Below, piece by piece: positions 24,714-33,193 of a stretch of 64,000 nt of DNA; within the stretch, counting starts at the first letter, position 1, and each line of letters opens with the position of its first letter. The stretch comes from Fibrobacteria bacterium (GTDB lineage: Bacteria; Fibrobacterota; Fibrobacteria; UBA11236; JADFYW01). The notes under the pieces were generated by a model. That model made no database searches and had not been told where the DNA came from. It worked only from the letters and a program-made list of their open reading frames with translations. The stretch spans positions 1-64,000 of the forward strand of contig JADFYW010000003.1 in NCBI GenBank assembly GCA_015232855.1, written 5' to 3'. The position numbers and the translations under genes are program-made.

Positions 24714-25889
24714 TCATTTTGAACTCAAAGCTTCTATCCATGGCTTAGAAAGCAAGGCTTTTTGCCAATTCATCAGCGAAGTGCCATTGTTAATGTTTTT
24801 TGGAGAACGTTTGGCTAGTTGGGCAAAATGGCCAATCGAATCTTTTGATGCCAATAATGAGGCAGGGAGATTCAATTTTCGGGCAATTTTGTCCCTGGTT
24901 TCTTTTAAAATGGTTACCACTTTTGGATCTGGGGAAGAAGTCTTGTGTGACGTTGATTTTATCCTTTTAGGCCAGTTTTCAGGTGGTATTTTTTCTGCAT
25001 GAATGATAGTTTCAAGTAAAGACGTTTTTAAAACGCTTTGGGTTTTTAATGGCAGTTTTTCCCAGGTGATATATTTGCCCTGGTTGGATGGAATAAGTGA
25101 TATCATATGCAACATGGCTTTGGTATTGAAAATTTTGTGAACAGGCTTGTTATTTTCTTTTGCCTGCTGATCTCTCCAATTCCAGACTTCTTTTAAGACA
25201 TTGAGCTGTCTTGAAGAAAAACGGTGTGAACCTTTGATACGCCAGACAGTCTCTTTATCAGGTTTCTGATAATACTGTGCTACTTCTATGAGGTGGTCAC
25301 ACCATTCTTGTTGCCAGGATAAGCGACCTAAATCTGAGAGTTCTCTGGAAAGATTTTCTTTTAGCTCAGGAAGAAAAAAAGTGTCTTTAGCGGCATAATA
25401 GAGCATTTCTTCTGAAATGGGTCTGATAGACCAGTCTGCTCGTTGATACTTTTTGTCAAGTTTAACATTGAAATATTGCTCTACCAGAGCGGCAAGGCCA
25501 AAAGCTTTTTTACCTGCGAGTTGAGCCGCAATCATGGTGTCAAAGATGTGAGATGGGGCAAAGTCGAATTTTTGATGGAGCATACGTAAGTCAAAATCAG
25601 AGCCATGTACTACGATCAGCTTTGGTTTTAGTGCTGCCAACAGGCCTTTGAGATTAATATCACTGATAACATCAATTAAGTAAGCTGTTTCATCTACCAG
25701 CAATTGGATCAATGAAATAGTAGTACCATAGTGATACATGTTATCAACTTCCATGTCGAAGTAGATCTCTTTGAGGGGCTTTATACGTTTTACCAATTGG
25801 TCAAGTTTTCTTTGCTTGTCTATGTAGATGCTTGGATAATTGGTTGTCATGGTCAGGTAACAGAAAATCCTGGTAATAAAATAAGACAC
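24714..25889 (-). CDS. rnd: Ribonuclease D-like 3'-5' exonuclease
   Basis: This protein of 391 residues, or 378 from the internal ATG at 25850, has a DEDD exonuclease domain (about 30-190). FDMEVDNM carries the Asp-Glu pair, HGSDFDLRML the third acidic residue, and YYAAKDTFFL the Tyr-x3-Asp of the DEDDy class. An HRDC-type helical region (about 225-300, with HRFSSRQLNVLKEVWNWRDQ) follows, as in RNase D, which trims tRNA precursors. Neither the GTG at 25889 nor the ATG at 25850 has a good ribosome site. The latter starts closest to the conserved domain. The gene is divergent from trpS. Confidence 0.85.
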   Translation of the reverse strand: MSYFITRIFCYLTMTTNYPSIYIDKQRKLDQLVKRIKPLKEIYFDMEVDNMYHYGTTISLIQLLVDETAYLIDVISDINLKGLLAALKPKLIVVHGSDFDLRMLHQKFDFAPSHIFDTMIAAQLAGKKAFGLAALVEQYFNVKLDKKYQRADWSIRPISEEMLYYAAKDTFFLPELKENLSRELSDLGRLSWQQEWCDHLIEVAQYYQKPDKETVWRIKGSHRFSSRQLNVLKEVWNWRDQQAKENNKPVHKIFNTKAMLHMISLIPSNQGKYITWEKLPLKTQSVLKTSLLETIIHAEKIPPENWPKRIKSTSHKTSSPDPKVVTILKETRDKIARKLNLPASLLASKDSIGHFAQLAKRSPKNINNGTSLMNWQKALLSKPWIEALSSK

Positions 25890-25975
25890 AGTTATTCTGT
25901 TTCAGCCTTTGAAATTAGTAAAAGAGTTCAAAGGTTTCTTCCCGAAAATTAAGATAATTAATTAATTTTCCCCCC

Positions 25976-26974
25976 ATGAATTTACGCTCACTTACTGGAA
26001 TCAAACCTACAGGTATGCCACATATTGGGAATTGGCTTGGGGCAATAAAACCAGCTCTGGAACTCACCAAAACCTATGATGCGCTTTATTTTATAGCGGA
26101 TTATCATGCGCTCACTATCACGCCTGCGCCTGAGGCCATGAAAAATGACACCTATTCTGTGGCTGCCACCTGGCTTGCTCTTGGATTAGACCCGGAAAAG
26201 GCTGTTTTTTATAAACAAAGTGATATTCCCCAGGTTTTTGAGCTCTGTTGGCTTTTGAATTGTTTTACTCCCAAAGGTTTTTTAAACCGGGCTCATGGCT
26301 ACAAAGATAAACTGGCAAAAAATAAGGAGCTTAAAAAAGATCCAGATGAAGGTATTAATATGGGGTTTTATTCCTATCCTGTGCTAATGGCGGCTGACAT
26401 TCTGCTCTTTTCAGCAGATGTGGTTCCTGTGGGTCATGACCAAAAGCAGCATCTTGAGTTTGCCAGAGATTTTGCTACCAGGGTTAATAATTTCTATCAA
26501 GTTGATTTATTTAAACTTCCTGAGCCTAGAATTACTGAAAATTCCCAGACAGTTGTGGGACTTGATGGTCGCAAGATGAGTAAAAGTTATGACAATACTA
26601 TTCCTCTCTTTTGCACGGAAAAGCAGTTGAAGAAAATAACAAACCGTATTATTACTAATTCTCAGGACGTGGAAGAAGCGAAAGACCCTGATAAAAGCAG
26701 TGTATTTCTCCTCCACAAAATTTTTCTTGATGATGCCCAGGCAGAAGATGTGAAAAAAATCTACACTGCTGGCGGTATGGGCTGGGGTAAAGCAAAGTCC
26801 ATGCTATTTGAAACACTCAATGAACAACTCAAGAATCCCCGGGAAGAATATAATCGTCTTGTGGCTGATACTGTGTATCTTGATGAAGTACTGAAAAAAG
26901 GTGCTGAAAAGGCAAGGGCTATTGCTGGTCCTTTTCTGGAGAAAGCCAGGAAAATTATTGGGGTTGCAAGCTAA
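25976..26974 (+). CDS. trpS: Tryptophanyl-tRNA synthetase
   Basis: This class I synthetase of 332 residues charges tRNA-Trp. The HIGH-type signature is in GMPHIGNWLGAI near the start, and the KMSKS loop is GRKMSKSYDN (about 198-205). The substrate stretch MGFYSYPVLMAADIL is also typical. Length fits the standard bacterial form. No Shine-Dalgarno site is present; the ATG follows a run of C, so initiation may rely on another feature. It lies alone on the plus strand between rnd and obg. Confidence 0.97.
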   Translation: MNLRSLTGIKPTGMPHIGNWLGAIKPALELTKTYDALYFIADYHALTITPAPEAMKNDTYSVAATWLALGLDPEKAVFYKQSDIPQVFELCWLLNCFTPKGFLNRAHGYKDKLAKNKELKKDPDEGINMGFYSYPVLMAADILLFSADVVPVGHDQKQHLEFARDFATRVNNFYQVDLFKLPEPRITENSQTVVGLDGRKMSKSYDNTIPLFCTEKQLKKITNRIITNSQDVEEAKDPDKSSVFLLHKIFLDDAQAEDVKKIYTAGGMGWGKAKSMLFETLNEQLKNPREEYNRLVADTVYLDEVLKKGAEKARAIAGPFLEKARKIIGVAS

Positions 26975-27037
26975 GCTGTAGGATTGTTTTCCAGTTGTGT
27001 TACATCCAAAAGTCTGGTTATAATTTCTCCCTAAATA

Positions 27038-28045
27038 CTACCAGTCGCTTCCGGATATTTCTTCTTCCGGTTTAATTAGTCTGGTAACTTCTTTTTTAAA
27101 ATCATCCAGGCCGGTGCCTGCCAGTGCGGAAGAAAGAATGACTGTACAACCCGCTTGATTAAATTCTTTTGGGATAGTGAACTCTCCCAAGTCGCATTTG
27201 TTTAAAAGAATGAGACGTGGTTTTTCGAGCATTGCCTTCTGGTATGTTTTTAATTCGTGAAGGAGTGCCTGGTATTCTTCCCAGGGTTTACCAAGACTAA
27301 TGTCTATTACAAAAGCAAGACAGGCAGTACGTTCGATGTGTCTTAAAAACTGATTGCCCAGGCCTTTTCCGGCGGCAGCACCTTCTATCAGACCCGGAAT
27401 ATCAGCGAGTACAAAACTGGGAATGGCCGAAATGGTATGGGTATCTACTACGCCCAGGTAGGGCTTCATAGTGGTAAATGCATAGTTAGCAATTTTTGGG
27501 GTGGCGTTGGACAAGCGGTTAATAAGGAAACTTTTCCCTGCATTGGGGTGTCCTACCAGCCCACAATCTGCTATTAGTTTGAGTTCAAGGAATATTTTCT
27601 TGTATTCGCCGGGTTTGCCTGGGGTAAAAAAGTCTGGAGCCTGATTGGTGGATGATTTGAAATTGTAATTTCCTTTGCCTCCGCTGCCTCCACGGGCGGC
27701 AACCCAGGTCTCCCCATGTTTATCGAGACTGTATATCGTGTCAACCGTATCAGAAGATTTTATTACTGTTCCGCAGGGAACTTCAACAATGATGTCTGCC
27801 CCATTTTTTCCTTTGTTACGGAAAGGACCACCTGGTACACCATTTTCTGTTTTGATAAAATGATTACGGTCGATGTCATACAATGTATGAAAATTGCTAT
27901 TGGCTTTGAGTATAATATGTCCACCCCTGCCCCCGTCACCTCCGTCAGGGCCTCCACGAGGCATATGTTTACGTCTTTGAAAACTTTTTGAGCCGTCACC
28001 ACCTTTACCGCTACGTAATTCAAGATAAGTTTCGTCCAGGAACAT
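27038..28045 (-). CDS. obg: Obg/CgtA GTPase
   Basis: This ribosome-associated GTPase of 335 residues has an N-terminal Gly-rich OBG fold (about 1-158, with GKGGDGSKSFQRRKH and GGPDGGDGGRGG). A GTP-binding domain follows: G1 as GHPNAGKSFL, G3 as DIPGLIEGA, and G4 as NKCD. The C-terminal OCT domain of some Obg proteins is absent, which is common outside Bacillus-like groups. It acts in late 50S assembly and stress responses. Neighbours do not show a shared function. Confidence 0.96.
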   Translation of the reverse strand: MFLDETYLELRSGKGGDGSKSFQRRKHMPRGGPDGGDGGRGGHIILKANSNFHTLYDIDRNHFIKTENGVPGGPFRNKGKNGADIIVEVPCGTVIKSSDTVDTIYSLDKHGETWVAARGGSGGKGNYNFKSSTNQAPDFFTPGKPGEYKKIFLELKLIADCGLVGHPNAGKSFLINRLSNATPKIANYAFTTMKPYLGVVDTHTISAIPSFVLADIPGLIEGAAAGKGLGNQFLRHIERTACLAFVIDISLGKPWEEYQALLHELKTYQKAMLEKPRLILLNKCDLGEFTIPKEFNQAGCTVILSSALAGTGLDDFKKEVTRLIKPEEEISGSDW

Positions 28046-28106
28046 AATTGCCTTATAAAAGATTATGGGTAATTATAGTAATCATGAGTTGATTACCTTA
28101 AGCTTA

Positions 28107-29546
28107 TTAAGATTCCCTGATTTCTTTTAGGTCGATATTTAACTTTTTTACTTTATTGTGAAAAGCAGTGCGGGTGATTTTAATTGCTTTTGCTGCGTTA
28201 ATGATATTACCCCGTGACTGCTTTAAATGGTGGATGAGATATTTCTTCTCAATCGCTTCCATATGTTTTTTCATTTCTTTATGAGAAAGACTGTTTAGCT
28301 TATCCAATTCAGGTGAAGAGGCTCTGGACTTTTCCATTTGGAGATAGGTAGAAAGGTCCTCTTCAGTGATGGTAGAAGAAGATGAAAATGATATGGCCCG
28401 TTGGATAATGTTTTCAAGTTCCCGGACATTTCCGGGGTAATGATATGACTGCAGCAGCTTAAGTGCAGCTATGGAAAAACTCTTTGCTGGAGAATGCTCG
28501 CCATGTTTTTTAAGAAAATGATCCACCAATAACGGCACATCGGAGAGCCGTACTCTTAAAGAAGGAAGATTAATGGGAATAACGTTTAAGCGATAAAAGA
28601 GATCTTCTCTAAATCCATGGGTCTTAATGGCGTCTTTTAGATTCCGGTTAGTAGCAGCTATTATTCGAACGTTTACTATTTTGATTGTATTGTCTCCAAC
28701 CCGTCGTATTTCACGTTCCTGAATTGCCCGCAGAAGTTTACTCTGGATGCTTAAAGGTAAATCCCCAATTTCATCCAGGAAAATTGTTCCATTATTTGCT
28801 TCTTCAAATAATCCTATACGGTCGTTAATGGCACCGGAAAATGCACCTTTAACATGACCGAAAAGTTCACTCTCAATCAGACCCTCACTTATAGCACAAC
28901 AGTTAACACTGACAAAGCTTGATTTTTTATCAGATGAATGATTATAGATTGCACGGGCCACCAGTTCCTTTCCTGTTCCACTTTCGCCCTGTATCAGTAC
29001 ATTAGCGTGGGATTTCCTGGCTTTTTCAATAAGCATGTGGACTTGGCGGATTGGTTTTGAAGAGCCAACAATATTTGAAGCAGAGAATTGTTTCTCCACC
29101 ATTTTCCCAAGTTTGGCAATTTTACTCTTTAGTTGGAGTTTTTCGTCTGCTTGACTCAAAGCGATATTCAGCTGATCCAGGTTAACCGGTTTTAATAAAA
29201 AGTCATCTGCTCCCAGAGAAAGAGCCTTGCGGGCCATGCTAAATGAATCATTTCCTGTGAAAATAAATACGATTTTATCAGGATACAGACTTTTTATACG
29301 CTTAACCAAAGCAAAGCCATCCATACCTGGCATCATTAAATCGGTAATAATGAGGTCAAAATGCTCTTTTGCAATCATTTCAAGTGCAGTTTCTCCATCA
29401 TGGGCAACTGAGGCCTTATGGTTTATTGATGTTAGAATTTTTTTGAGACCGAGAGCACTGAGCTCCTCATCATCCACGATAAGGATAGCAAGTGGGTTTT
29501 TAGTATCTTCCGTTTTTTCGGGTGGTGATGGTGTGTTAGAAAGCAT
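28107..29546 (-). CDS. NtrC-family sigma-54-dependent response regulator
   Basis: This 479-residue regulator has an N-terminal receiver domain (about 18-130), with phospho-acceptor Asp in IITDLMMPG and the conserved Lys in LLKPVN. An AAA+ domain (about 160-390) follows, with Walker A GESGTGKE and Walker B FLDEIGDLP. The C-terminus is a Fis-type helix-turn-helix (NIINAAKAIKITRTAFHNKV). The sigma-54 contact loop, usually GAFTGA, reads GAFSGA, a conservative change. It would activate sigma-54 promoters after phosphorylation by an unknown kinase. No cognate kinase lies next to it, and the divergent gene at 29.7 kb is of unknown function. Confidence 0.94.
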   Translation of the reverse strand: MLSNTPSPPEKTEDTKNPLAILIVDDEELSALGLKKILTSINHKASVAHDGETALEMIAKEHFDLIITDLMMPGMDGFALVKRIKSLYPDKIVFIFTGNDSFSMARKALSLGADDFLLKPVNLDQLNIALSQADEKLQLKSKIAKLGKMVEKQFSASNIVGSSKPIRQVHMLIEKARKSHANVLIQGESGTGKELVARAIYNHSSDKKSSFVSVNCCAISEGLIESELFGHVKGAFSGAINDRIGLFEEANNGTIFLDEIGDLPLSIQSKLLRAIQEREIRRVGDNTIKIVNVRIIAATNRNLKDAIKTHGFREDLFYRLNVIPINLPSLRVRLSDVPLLVDHFLKKHGEHSPAKSFSIAALKLLQSYHYPGNVRELENIIQRAISFSSSSTITEEDLSTYLQMEKSRASSPELDKLNSLSHKEMKKHMEAIEKKYLIHHLKQSRGNIINAAKAIKITRTAFHNKVKKLNIDLKEIRES

Positions 29547-29713
29547 ATGAGTAAGTTTTTTTCAGGGATTGCTTATGGATGAATGTACCTTTGAACAGTT
29601 TTAACATATGTTTTTTTATGCTAGCCACCAAATTATCAAATTTTCGGACGCATTTCAGGATTACCAAATAGAGATTTTTTTTTATTATGACAAATGGAGG
29701 CAACAAACTGCAA

Positions 29714-30172
29714 ATGGAAAAACAAAAATTTAAAGAAAAAGTTCTTAAGGCCTTGCAGGATGATGATATATCCGCATTAAGGTTATTTGACAAGTTTCAG
29801 GCCTCAGATACTGATTTTTATGAAAAAATTGAGATGTCCCATGAGTTTATTGATTTACTTTCTTTTAAACTAAGAGAATCAAAATCTCAAATGAACAAAG
29901 AAATACTAGCTGCTTATTCATTTCGATTTTTGAAAAAGACCTTTAAAGATTTTGATTATAATAAAAAATTTATTACGTCTCAGTTTAAAACACTGGTTAC
30001 TTACTATAAAAACCAGAAAGATCTCGATAGTGCAATTGATGCTCTTGAATTTCTTATCATGCAAGGAATTGCAGATTCAAGTTCTAATGAATTTCATATT
30101 CAGCTCGATGATATGTATCGATTACGACTTAAACGCCAGAAAAAAGAGATCAGAAAGTCTAACCTGGACTAG
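29714..30172 (+). CDS. Hypothetical helical protein
   Basis: This protein of about 152 residues is rich in Lys, Asp, Glu and Phe, looks mostly helical, and has no signal peptide, membrane segment or Cys. I recognise no family. Possible starts are the ATG at 29687 and the ATG at 29714; the GGAGG at 29696-29700 sits between them. That site is 13 bases before 29714, rather far, so a CTG at 29708 is a third option. Its stop codon shares the palindrome CTAG with the stop of the converging map gene. The gene is divergent from the sigma-54 regulator, which may control it. Confidence 0.6.
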   Translation: MEKQKFKEKVLKALQDDDISALRLFDKFQASDTDFYEKIEMSHEFIDLLSFKLRESKSQMNKEILAAYSFRFLKKTFKDFDYNKKFITSQFKTLVTYYKNQKDLDSAIDALEFLIMQGIADSSSNEFHIQLDDMYRLRLKRQKKEIRKSNLD

Positions 30173-30918
30173 TCAAAATCCGTAAGGATTTCGACTCCCG
30201 TACCTGTTATCAATAATGTATGTTCAAACTGGGCAGAGAGCGAGCCGTCTGCTGTTATCACTGTCCAACCATCACTTAAAACACGAGTTTGATGTGAGCC
30301 CATATTTATCATTGGTTCAATGGTAAATACCATACCTTCCCGCATTTTTTCACCTTTTTTGCCTGACCGGTAATGAAGCACCAGAGGGTCTTCATGAAAA
30401 TAACGGCCAATACCGTGTCCACAATACTCACGAACGACACCATAAGCGTAATTGTCTGCAATGTCTTGGATTACCTCTCCAATTTCACCAAAATATGCTC
30501 CGGGCCTTACAATATCTATCGCAGCATTTAAACTTTGACGGGTTATGTCTACCAGTTCTTCAGCCTGGGAAGAAACCTCACCAATCATGAGCGTAAGTGA
30601 CGTATCGCCGTGGTAGCCTTCAAGGATGCAGGTCACATCAATATTTATGATATCACCATTTTTAAGAGTGTAATCTGAGGGAATGCCATGGGTTACAACA
30701 TTATTGACCGATGTACATACTGATTTGGGGTACCCACGATAATTGAGTGGTGCGGGAATGGCACCATTTTGAACGGTAATATTATGTACTAATTCATTAA
30801 TCTGGTTGGTAGTCACTCCCTCATGCGTAAATTCTGCAGCTGCTTTAAGGATGGTTGCTGCAAGGTGTCCGCTTTTCCGGATTAAATCGATTTCCTTTGC
30901 CGATTTAATTTTAATCAT
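30169..30918 (-). CDS. map: Methionine aminopeptidase, type I
   Basis: This 249-residue enzyme removes the N-terminal Met of new proteins. The five metal ligands of the pita-bread fold are visible: Asp in NIDVTCILEGYHGDTS (two Asp), His in YCGHGIGRYFHEDP, Glu in FTIEPMI and Glu in QFEHTLLI. The frame is open to 30996, but the first 26 residues lie inside the helicase gene and do not fit the family. The ATG at 30918 has AGGAA about 5 bases upstream and gives the standard start MIKIKSAKEI. It follows the DEAD-box helicase gene by 13 bases. Confidence 0.96.
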   Translation of the reverse strand: MIKIKSAKEIDLIRKSGHLAATILKAAAEFTHEGVTTNQINELVHNITVQNGAIPAPLNYRGYPKSVCTSVNNVVTHGIPSDYTLKNGDIINIDVTCILEGYHGDTSLTLMIGEVSSQAEELVDITRQSLNAAIDIVRPGAYFGEIGEVIQDIADNYAYGVVREYCGHGIGRYFHEDPLVLHYRSGKKGEKMREGMVFTIEPMINMGSHQTRVLSDGWTVITADGSLSAQFEHTLLITGTGVEILTDFD

Positions 30919-30931
30919 AATATTCCTGTAA

Positions 30932-32314
30932 TTATATTGCTTTCTTTTTTGAACGGGTGAAATTTGACCAGTAAAGTCGGTGTAGTAAAACTCCAAGAGT
31001 CAGTTTTGCATCATCTGATTTCATCAGGTGTTCAATTAAAGGAACCATACGTTTTGCATTTTCTACCTCAATCTTTTTACTGTCCCGTAATTCTTGTTCC
31101 AGTAAAATTGTGGTGCGTTCCTGTACTACCGCGTCGAGTTGAGCCTCGTCACCAAGTTCTTTTTTAATAAAATGTATACCAAATTTCTCACCGGTTTTTT
31201 TTAGAGCCATTTCTTCCATTCCCGTTACCAGCGAAATGGCGATACCTTTGAGTCCCGCCCGTGCGGTGCGACCGCTTCTGTGAACATATGTTTCAGGATC
31301 TTCGGGATGGTCGTATAATATTACATGGGAAAGGCCCTTGATATCTATGCCTCGTGCAGCCACATCCGTCGCTACCAGGAAACGGACCTTCCTGGATTTT
31401 AAATCTTTAAGAGTTCGTTCTCTGATGAATTGGGTTACATTACTTGAAATCATACCTGAAGATAGTCCACGTGCTTCAAGGTATTCATGAACGTACTGAA
31501 CATCTTTTTTCATATTGCAGAAAATAAGGGCCGAATCGGGGTTTTCAAATTCAAGAATTTTAAGCAGGGATTTGTCCTTATCCATCGAGCCTACGGAATA
31601 ATAAATCCGATCCATTTCAGCTACTGATTGTTCAGATGAACAGAGATTTAGAAATTGTGGTTTACGTAGAAACTCATTACCGAGCCTGCGTACGTTTACA
31701 GGCATTGTTGCTGAAAACATATATGAACATCTGTCTTTGGGAAGATATTTTTGGATACGTTTCATATCCGGGTAAAAGCCCATGGAGAGCATCTCATCAG
31801 CTTCATCAATAACCAGGTCTCGCAGGCAATTGAAATTCAATGTTCCCTTGATAAGATGATCTAAAATTCTGCCAGGCGTACCAATAACAACATGGGGACC
31901 ATCTTTGAGGGCGTCGAGTTGTTCCTTATATCCAACCCCGCCGTATATAGCGATGCTTTTGATATTTAAGCCATTGGCAATTTTGTTGAATTCATCATTT
32001 ACTTGTCTTGCGAGCTCCCTAGTGGGAACCATAACAAGTGTCTGGGGACTTTTAACGCTGGACTCCATGATTTGGAGGAGGGGAAGAGCAAATGCTCCTG
32101 TTTTACCTGAGCCTGTTTTAGCCTGACAAATGAGATCATTTGCCTTCAGGATATAGGGAATTGCTTTTGTCTGAACCTGCATGAGGTCTTCCCAGCCTAA
32201 TTCCTTCAGGGTTTTTTGTAATACCTCCGGTAAATCCGTTAATGCGTAATCTGGTAGGGGAGGTTGTGGTTCTATAATAGTTGGGGTCGCTTTTTCTTCT
32301 TTTTCAGGTGTCAT
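30932..32314 (-). CDS. DEAD-box ATP-dependent RNA helicase
   Basis: This 460-residue helicase remodels RNA, typically in ribosome assembly or RNA decay. The motifs run in order: Q motif, AKTGSGKT (motif I), PTRELARQ (Ia), GTPGRI (Ib), DEADEML (II), SAT (III), ATDVAARGID (V) and HRSGRTARAG (VI). The C-terminal extension beyond residue about 370 is short, so it is a minimal or CshA/RhlE-like form rather than a full-length DeaD with an RNA-binding tail. AGGAA lies upstream of the ATG. map follows on the same strand. Confidence 0.94.
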   Translation of the reverse strand: MTPEKEEKATPTIIEPQPPLPDYALTDLPEVLQKTLKELGWEDLMQVQTKAIPYILKANDLICQAKTGSGKTGAFALPLLQIMESSVKSPQTLVMVPTRELARQVNDEFNKIANGLNIKSIAIYGGVGYKEQLDALKDGPHVVIGTPGRILDHLIKGTLNFNCLRDLVIDEADEMLSMGFYPDMKRIQKYLPKDRCSYMFSATMPVNVRRLGNEFLRKPQFLNLCSSEQSVAEMDRIYYSVGSMDKDKSLLKILEFENPDSALIFCNMKKDVQYVHEYLEARGLSSGMISSNVTQFIRERTLKDLKSRKVRFLVATDVAARGIDIKGLSHVILYDHPEDPETYVHRSGRTARAGLKGIAISLVTGMEEMALKKTGEKFGIHFIKKELGDEAQLDAVVQERTTILLEQELRDSKKIEVENAKRMVPLIEHLMKSDDAKLTLGVLLHRLYWSNFTRSKKKAI

Positions 32315-32416
32315 AATTTTATAAGTTCCTTTTTCTACAGGGAATAATAATGGTTTCTTTCATTTTTTCAAAAGATTATTTGGTTTCAGTTGAAATATCT
32401 TCTGATTGAAAAAGGA

Positions 32417-33118
32417 TTATTCCACCATTTTGTCGATACGCTGCCGAATAAAAAAAGCAGCAACAGCAAAAGCTGAAGCAACATTCAGAGAAAATTTTCT
32501 CCCGTATAGGGGAATTGATACTGTTTTTTGACATAAACTTAGGATTTCAGAACTAATGCCACGCTCTTCATTACCCACCACCAGTATACCCTTGTCAGGA
32601 ATTTCTACCGGGTTATTGAGTAAAAATGGTTCTGCGTTTTCAGTAAGTTCCAATCCAAGTATGAATGTTTGATGCTTTTCACGTTCTTGTAACAGTAATT
32701 CATAGAGAGAAGACGTATAAGTAGTTGTGATCCAATTTTCTGTTCCCATGGCCGCAGATTGCAGGCTTTTGTTCTGTAGAGAGGGCGAAATACTATCGGG
32801 AATAATTACATTATTGAAACCGAAAGCTTCAGCAGATCTAATTATAGCTCCGGTATTATGTCCGGATCGTAAAGAATCAAGGGCAACAGACCAATTGATT
32901 GGTTTGGAAAGTGGCTTCGTTCTGTCTTTTGATACATATTGCAGTAATCCTTTTGAATGGCCACTGAGTTTGTTCCAATAATGATATTGATCATCCAATG
33001 GAGTCGAATCAGCTGTTTTTTGTTCTGGAGAAAGCCAGGAAAGGTAACGTGAATAGTCATCCAATGCCTGTTTGTGAGTATCCGGCTGTTCAAGATAGGC
33101 TTTAAGTAAGCCCGCCAA
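32417..33118 (-). CDS. SpoU/TrmH-family RNA methyltransferase
   Basis: This protein of at least 233 residues has a C-terminal SPOUT domain with RSGHNTGAIIRSAEAFGF, LVVGNEERGIS and IPLYGRKFSLNVASAFAVAAFF, the three SpoU motifs. Targets are ribose 2'-OH groups of tRNA or rRNA; which one is unknown. The start is uncertain. The listed TTG at 33118 has only a weak ribosome site. The frame is open for 25 more codons up to the glycosyltransferase stop and reads like protein (FTQKKFLSLPEHTQ). An ATT at 33178 has AAGGG 8 bases upstream and may be the true start, giving 253 residues. Confidence 0.85.
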   Translation of the reverse strand: MAGLLKAYLEQPDTHKQALDDYSRYLSWLSPEQKTADSTPLDDQYHYWNKLSGHSKGLLQYVSKDRTKPLSKPINWSVALDSLRSGHNTGAIIRSAEAFGFNNVIIPDSISPSLQNKSLQSAAMGTENWITTTYTSSLYELLLQEREKHQTFILGLELTENAEPFLLNNPVEIPDKGILVVGNEERGISSEILSLCQKTVSIPLYGRKFSLNVASAFAVAAFFIRQRIDKMVE

Positions 33119-33193
33119 ACGAGAAGCCTGAGTGTGCTCAGGCAGGGATAAAAATTTTTTTTGTGTAAACGAACTAATGTCGTCAGCCCTTGG

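Noticed and set aside
30919-30996. Longer methionine aminopeptidase start at 30996
   Set aside because: It overlaps the helicase end and does not fit the family. The ATG at 30918 has a good ribosome site.
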